Shown here piece by piece: positions 59,601 to 64,000 of a stretch of 64,000 bases of DNA. The stretch spans positions 3,596,001 to 3,660,000 of the forward strand of contig CM082595.2 of NCBI GenBank assembly GCA_040954595.2. The letters run 5' to 3'. Every line of letters starts with the position of its first letter. Position 1 is the first letter of the stretch. Under the pieces are notes generated by a model. That model was given only the letters and a program-made list of their open reading frames with translations, had not been told where the DNA came from and searched no databases. Position numbers and translations under genes: made by a program. This DNA is from Balanoglossus misakiensis (Eukaryota; Hemichordata).

Positions 59601-62307
59601 ATTAGCAACACTGCAATTATTTGTCATCATTCATCAGAGTGACAGAACCAAATGTGGCTTATTTTAGCTGTTAATGGTTGTGATTGCGTGATGTATTACC
59701 CGCTGTGTGGGACTTGAATGCTGAATGGGGCCGTGGTTGACATTTGCGTCCGGGTAGTGTTGTGTGTGTTTACACGTAGAACTCTCCAACTTTGTCTAGC
59801 GATATAACTACCACTTATTTTGACTGAGATCTTGATCTGGAGAAATGTGGAACAGATGTTGAGATAACATATTATGTGGGAATTAAATAATTGTTGAAAA
59901 TCCCAATGGAAAAATGACAATATTGATATACATGTATCGATGGCCCAGTGCAAGACAGTCGTATTTTCTATGCTTTAGCACAGCAGTTACAACTGTCATG
60001 CTCTGGGCGGCTATCGACATTCTGGTATCTTGACCGGGTATGACAGTGATCTAGAACCTGGAACCAATCACGTACATGATGTGTAAATTGTGTGTTCTTT
60101 TCTCTCTCTTTTTTGTCTTCTGCAGTAGATTTAGCAGTGCAACTGAACGCAGTGGCTCATCTAGGCTAATGCGAAGCAGACACAAGAGGCGAAAAAGGAA
60201 ACCACGCATGCCTCGAGTAGCACGCGTAAGTATAGCACGCCATTTTGTTTTGTAGTTACTGACTCTCACGCAATGAATACAAGATTCGGCGTTTCTACTG
60301 AGGTGGTGTTTTCAGATTTCAAACACCCTAGGACCACACAAAGCTGTGATAATGCATGCTCCCAGTGACTTAGCTTCAGAGGTTGCAACAAACATGAATG
60401 TTTTGTGATTTCTGGCCGATAATTTGACAAAGTCCAGGATTACACTTCTCTGTGTGGCCTAACTACTCAGGGAAAGGTATGGCGTGTTTAGCACTGCCAG
60501 TGAAGTCGACGTGTGGTGTGGGGTGTAATGGTTCCTTCTCTCACCCTCTCACCACCATGGTTTGGTCCAAATCCATTGTTTGCTATGGTGACATTGGACC
60601 TCTGTACGAGGAAATGGGGGTGAGAGGGCAGTGGAGCTGCCACAGACAAACTCAAGACCTGCTCCCACCAATGTTTAATTGAATTAACACAAGACTAAAA
60701 TCCTTCATCACCAATTGATCCCTGGAGTCGATCAAGGCAGCTGGGATTGAAATGTCAGTATGGGGAGGATATTAAAAATAAAACAGCAAGGCTCGAAACG
60801 TGACACAAAGACCCGATTAATCCCACTCCGAAGCTAAATATTCTCCAGTTTATTGGTCCAAATCTTGCAGATAAGCCTGTTAAAACGTAACCTGAGCTGA
60901 AAATTTTATCCAACTTGTGAAGTGGTGGAGAGCGAGGGCACTTGACCGCTTGACCGGGGAAATCGATGGTGTGAGAATGTGACCAGATTTAAGTGGAAAT
61001 CTGTGTGCAGCTTAGGAACACAATAAACAGTTTTGTGTAATGTTTGAAATCAGAGCAGTCTTTTAAATACTTTAAAATAAACAGAACAAGATGATGTTGG
61101 CTGAAATGATGTGTGTGTGGATGAGATCTCTGTTGGGTTGGATTCAGGTTGCCAAGCTTAATTTTTGTCTCTTAATCCTGTCGGGGATCAGCTATGTTTG
61201 GCAAATAATGCCTCCGCAGATAAATGATATCGTCAAGGTACAGCTTCTTTGATTGGCTGAGACCTCAATGATGTGCACAGCACTGGATGTTATGAAGCTG
61301 AATGATTGCCTGTTTCTTCGTAAGAAAAAATCTGAGAATAAAGTGAACCCTGCCAGAATACTGGGGGAGTTTCCACGTATTTGCATGGCCCGAAGGCAGT
61401 GTTATGTCTGACATGGACCACTGTGGCTCCATTTCAAAATGCCTGCAGTGTGCGCGAGGAAGTCCCAACATGCCTCTGGGTAGACCTCGCTTGGCCACTG
61501 CCGTGATATGTTTTGTTTTTTCAAGCGGGGAGGATTTTCATAATTTATGAAAATGCGCGAGCGGTGACCCCTAGGTATATGAGAAGCAACCGCGAGCTAG
61601 GGCTCTCTAGTAGAGCTGGCTAATGAGGCATAGTATGTCGCGGGTAGAGCCCGGGCTGCCACATGCGTGGGGTCTTGTTTGTTGAGGGGAAGAAAAATTC
61701 GCTGGAATATTTCGCTGTGTGTGTGGATTGAGAGTGCGGAGATTGGAAGCTGCGATTGCTACCAGCATGATGGAGTTTAAGTCCAGCAATCCGCTTGTCT
61801 ATCCGAGCGAAGGAAGCCTCTGCGATGGATATGTAGGTCTTTCAGTCTTTTGTGTGTCAGAGAGATTGGAGATTCGAGCTCTCATCGAATGCAAAAGCCT
61901 GCGTATCATTGTGTTGTGTGTGCTTGGGTATCGCGACTTTGAACTACAACCATTGGCATTGATTACAGACTTGAGTGTCTCACGACCAGCATGGTTACTT
62001 CTGTTTTCAACCATTCTTTTTTCGCGATGCTAACAAAATCAGAATTCATTTTAATCCATTGTGTGTCTCCCCAAGAAGATGATATGATGGCTCACGAACT
62101 ACATTTTGTAGTCAGTGTCTGAATTCAGCATGCGAGGATCACATTATTGGTCATGGGTGATGTATTATGGCAGGGCAACCTTCAAAAAGCAGGGAAAAAA
62201 AATAACAATAATCTTGTTTTTTTGTCTTCTTTTCCAGACATCCTCCTTCAGCAGTATAACAGATTCCACAATGTCCCTTAATATAATCACGGTAACTCTA
62301 AATTTGG
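20507..62307 (+). CDS. DVL: Dishevelled, 5' portion (8 exons; C-terminal part beyond window)
   Basis: Cytoplasmic Wnt-pathway hub that polymerises through DIX, recruits Axin and binds Frizzled through PDZ and DEP. Eight exons with consistent phases (2,0,2,1,1,2,0,1) encode about 252 residues: DIX (about 3-81), [15 protein letters not shown], an ETESV motif, the GYESSSTLM Ser-rich block, a polybasic run (212-229) and [20 protein letters not shown], the start of PDZ. All these blocks are typical of vertebrate DVL. DIX polymer-interface residues are kept (Y17, F33, V56, K57, counting from the second Met). No frame break is seen. The remaining exons lie past 64000. Confidence 0.96.
20671..21598 (+). 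other. DVL intron 1
   Basis: 928-nt intron splitting DIX after DDDFG. No repeat or motif of note. Confidence 0.9.
21599..21668 (+). CDS. DVL: DVL exon 2: DIX second half
   Basis: Residues 54-77, [20 protein letters not shown] then VSW. Contains the VK pair used in the DIX head-to-tail contact. Acceptor TTTGCAG, donor GTAAGT; phase 2 in, 0 out. Confidence 0.96.
21887..22022. repeat. Long imperfect foldback (hairpin) element
   Basis: The outer arm ATCCTTGTGGTGGGGTAGCCG (from 21887) pairs with a segment ending at 22022. An inner arm at 21921-21938 pairs at 16 of 18 positions with 21945-21962 around a short loop of about 6 nt. Unpaired sequence interrupts the right arm. Could be a MITE or a structured RNA when transcribed in the DVL intron. 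Confidence 0.75.
22662..22672. repeat. Poly-G tract
   Basis: Run of about eleven G residues within DVL intron 2. Confidence 0.8.
24420..24446. repeat. CT-rich microsatellite
   Basis: CTCTCTGTCTCACTCTCTCT-type run in DVL intron 2. Confidence 0.75.
24735..24768. repeat. GA-rich microsatellite
   Basis: GAGAGAGAGAGACAGACAGA-type run in DVL intron 2. Confidence 0.8.
26281..26298. repeat. Poly-C tract
   Basis: Near-continuous run of C residues interrupted by one T, in DVL intron 2. Confidence 0.8.
30775..30818. repeat. Near-perfect palindrome, 16-bp perfect core arms
   Basis: ATCACTTTGCGCGGTG (30779-30794) and its exact reverse complement (30799-30814) flank the 4-nt spacer ACAC. The arms extend to 20 bp with one mismatch. 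GC-rich compared with the surrounding intron. Confidence 0.9.
38683..38778 (-). repeat. Short dispersed inverted-repeat element, copy B
   Basis: Reverse-orientation copy of the element at 10031-10109. Its ends TTAACCCTTTCACC and GGTGATTAAAAGGTTTAA are imperfect inverted repeats. The interior includes AGGTCCAACTTTACCATA and GATTTGGACCAAACCATGG. Confidence 0.8.
43885..44003 (+). CDS. DVL: DVL exon 3: end of DIX and linker
   Basis: Residues 78-116. Ends the DIX sheet (LVAAEG) and carries [15 protein letters not shown], a block conserved in all vertebrate Dishevelleds. Acceptor CTTGACAG after a T-rich tract, donor GTGAGT; phase 0 in, 2 out. Confidence 0.95.
44004..47480 (+). other. DVL intron 3
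   Basis: 3.5 kb. Contains a fragment resembling the 698-914 element end (TACAGTAAAACCTGTCTAA at 44097-44115) and the dispersed motif at 45022-45046. No coding signal. Confidence 0.85.
47481..47554 (+). CDS. DVL: DVL exon 4: ETESV linker
   Basis: Residues 117-141, [20 protein letters not shown] and SSRR, matching the TETES(V/M)V(S)xRR block of vertebrate DVL. Acceptor CTTTCAG, donor GTAAGA; phase 2 in, 1 out. Confidence 0.93.
47555..52290 (+). other. DVL intron 4
   Basis: 4.7 kb. Contains a segment at about 48130-48690 that is unusually open on both strands, the CATA microsatellite at 50685-50808 and, close to the 3' end, CCCTAACCCTAA at 52258-52269 where a branch point would lie. Confidence 0.85.
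50685..50808. repeat. (CATA)n tetranucleotide microsatellite
   Basis: About 120 bases of CATA units, with GATA-variant units at the start. It makes a spurious minus-strand frame of Tyr-Val-Cys-Met repeats. Confidence 0.95.
52291..52326 (+). CDS. DVL: DVL exon 5: 36-nt basic microexon
   Basis: Encodes [11 protein letters not shown] after the shared codon (residues 142-153), a highly basic 12-residue insert. Acceptor TTTTCCAG, donor GTAAGT; phase 1 at both ends. Both borders fit exons 4 and 6, and the position matches the arginine-rich stretch that follows ETESMVSHRR in human DVL1. Skipping it keeps the frame. Confidence 0.85.
52327..56930 (+). other. DVL intron 5
   Basis: 4.6 kb. It includes GA-rich runs near 54390-54408 and 55027-55072, and a G-rich patch near 55620-55700. 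No supported gene. Confidence 0.85.
56931..57057 (+). CDS. DVL: DVL exon 6: GYESSSTLM Ser-rich block
   Basis: Residues 154-195. [14 protein letters not shown] leads into [20 protein letters not shown], close to DVL2 [17 protein letters not shown]. Acidic and phosphorylatable. Acceptor TTTTCCAG after a pyrimidine tract, donor GTACGT; phase 1 in, 2 out. Confidence 0.95.
57058..60125 (+). other. DVL intron 6
   Basis: 3.1 kb with a CATCA-type simple repeat near 58168-58205 and a diverged copy of the dispersed element near 59415-59480. No coding signal. Confidence 0.85.
60126..60225 (+). CDS. DVL: DVL exon 7: polybasic region
   Basis: Residues 196-229. [20 protein letters not shown] then [14 protein letters not shown], matching the [20 protein letters not shown] and RRRKQR block just before PDZ in DVL2. 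Acceptor TTCTGCAG, donor GTAAGT; phase 2 in, 0 out. Confidence 0.95.
60226..62237 (+). other. DVL intron 7
   Basis: 2 kb; contains copy D of the dispersed inverted-repeat element. Otherwise nothing recognised. Confidence 0.85.
60544..60628 (+). repeat. Short dispersed inverted-repeat element, copy D
   Basis: The ends CCCTCTCACC and GGTGAGAGGG are perfect 10-bp inverted repeats. The interior CCATGGTTTGGTCCAAATCC and ACATTGGACCTCTGTAC match copies A and B. Confidence 0.8.
62238..62307 (+). CDS. DVL: DVL exon 8: start of PDZ domain
   Basis: Residues 230-252, [20 protein letters not shown] then LNL, identical in most positions to DVL2. Acceptor TTTTCCAG, donor GTGAGT; phase 0 in, 1 out. The next exon should open with the GISIVGQSN carboxylate-binding loop. 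Confidence 0.96.
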
Positions 62308-64000
62308 GTGAGTATATCTCATTTTGTCTTGCCTTCGCTCTAAAACTCCCATGTACATCCTCTGGTATGGTATGCAAGGTCGCTTGAGAAAAAAAAAAGC
62401 ATTTTAGTCTTCTCGTTCTACAAGCATTGGTGCCTTCCCAGTGGACTTGCTAAGTGCCTGAGAACCATGTTTTCTGGATGTGTTTTAAATTTCTCACAGG
62501 AGATCGTGTCACAGAGGTTTTACGTACAACCCCCCAAACAAAACAGCAGCCCCAGGCCTCGAGATCTGCCATTTATCAACCCATCAAGGAAAAAAAATCA
62601 TATAATATCGGATATTGTTTGGATAGTTCTGTCATGTTTCTTGTAAATGTTTTTCTGAAGCCTGGCAGATCCAGATTCTGATGTTTAGATTTTCATCGCT
62701 CCCGTTGTCTGTGTCATCTATTTTCAAATTTTGTAAAATATATATGCCTTGAGTTGAGCTTGTTATGAAATTTGATCTGCATGTGGTACGATGTTGAGCT
62801 GGTCTCTTTTACCGTACGACAAGCTGAGCTTTCTTACAAGCAGTGACGGGGGAGTAAAAACACTAAATAATCCATTTTTGACATGGCTAATTTTTCAACA
62901 AATGTCATAATTTCGTTTCTTTGATTTTTTTTAGAAAGTTTGCTTTTGTTTCTTCTATCAAATGTGTCAAAGCTGTTTTAGACCATGCTCAGATTCAAAT
63001 ACCACAGTTCACCAACCACTCAATTTGGCTGGTCTAGAAAATTTTCCTAGGCCTGAAAACTTCAGTAGACTGGATCTTGGACCACCAAAATGGTTGGTTC
63101 TTTAAATACTTATCACGATGTCAGTCGTGTCAAATAAATTGTTTCCAAAGAGTCATAAACAAATTTTGTAATCACCATGTTATAAATATCTTGACTGATG
63201 TAAATCATTAAACAATTGGTGAAGAGAGAAGAGTTTTTCATAAGCAATGATCGACCTCTCGTGAGCCCTGTGACATTTTCCCCGTACAACACACCCCCAG
63301 CCCTGATTTATTCCACCTCCCTTTAAACAAAACTTCTAATTATATGTTTCACCTTTCTGTTGTATACACCCCTATTTCACTACAACACTTGGTTGTAACC
63401 ATGTTATTGTTACTGTGTGGAATACACCATTTCTCACAGAAGGGGGATTCCTTCTTCAGATGATTGTGATTCTGGAAATTTTATCAAAAGTGAAAATGAT
63501 TATTAATTGTGAATAACGAGCCATTTAATTTGGGGGAAAAATCACGAAACTTAAAATTAAATCGGACTGAAGTTTCTTTCATTATCAGAAAGTATCACTC
63601 CTTAGCTAATGTCAAATTGTGATAAAAACCTTTGCAGTAGATCACTTTGAAATCACTGGGATAAAAAACTGAGTATTTCTGATTCTGCGGTTGTAGAGTT
63701 ATTGCATGCCCTTGTGACACGCTGTATGGAACCCCAGCTTAAGTGGTTAGCTGGTGTAACATGAGAACGGTGACCAATATGGCAGGCTCTATTTCATTTT
63801 CCAGTCGAGTAGTTCGAGTCCTTTCTCTCGCTGATTGTTTGGAAAATGATACAGCGACAGAGAGCAGTCAGGTACCTGGATGAGATGGTGTAGTCAGAGT
63901 TATGGAGGTGGTTGTCTGTTTTCTCTGAAATCACAATCCATAAATAATTCACTGGACCATCTCAGTTTAACACAGTCAGTTTATTCTAGTTTACACGCAG
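62308..64000 (+). other. DVL intron 8 (partial)
   Basis: No segment here encodes the expected FLGISIVGQSN continuation of PDZ on the plus strand, so the intron runs past the window end. AT-rich, no repeat recognised. Confidence 0.8.

Overview
The window is nuclear DNA from an animal, most likely a marine invertebrate bilaterian (an ambulacrarian, a cephalochordate or a lophotrochozoan; the sequence does not settle which). Evidence: short coding exons with GT/AG introns, AT-rich introns of 0.1-22 kb, many small inverted-repeat elements and microsatellites, and two animal signalling genes that match vertebrate families but have invertebrate features. There are no operons, no intact transposon genes and no CRISPR.

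Layout. (1) Positions 433-14392, minus strand: a complete mind bomb E3 ubiquitin ligase of the MIB2 type. I could join 19 coding exons; their lengths sum to 2997 nt, giving an uninterrupted 998-residue protein. Domain order is MIB/HERC2, ZZ zinc finger, MIB/HERC2, two MIB repeats, ankyrin repeats, three RING fingers. A candidate non-coding first exon lies at about 18464-18600. (2) About 18.6-20.5 kb: a short divergent intergenic region with YY1-like, ETS-like, CRE and octamer motifs, a cluster of small repeats including an inverted-repeat element (MITE), and a degenerate tRNA-Asp-like sequence. (3) From 20507 to the window end, plus strand: the 5' part of a Dishevelled gene. Eight exons encode the DIX domain, the Ser/Thr-rich linker, a polybasic stretch and the first strand of PDZ. 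The rest of PDZ, DEP and the C-terminus lie beyond position 64000. Intron 2 is about 22 kb.

Functionally the pair joins Notch signalling (MIB2 ubiquitinates DSL ligands and promotes their endocytosis) with Wnt signalling (Dishevelled polymerises through DIX and relays Frizzled signals). They are transcribed away from each other. Human DVL1 and MIB2 both lie in 1p36.33 and, as I recall, are also divergent, so this looks like an ancient linkage.

Most of the sequence is intron. I found no nested protein gene that I can support. The non-coding parts hold several families of short inverted-repeat elements, two strong hairpins, simple repeats and a marked excess of the palindrome TACATGTA. I found no clearly new biological system; the best leads are the divergent MIB2-DVL linkage, the three-RING MIB2 and the small in-frame exons.
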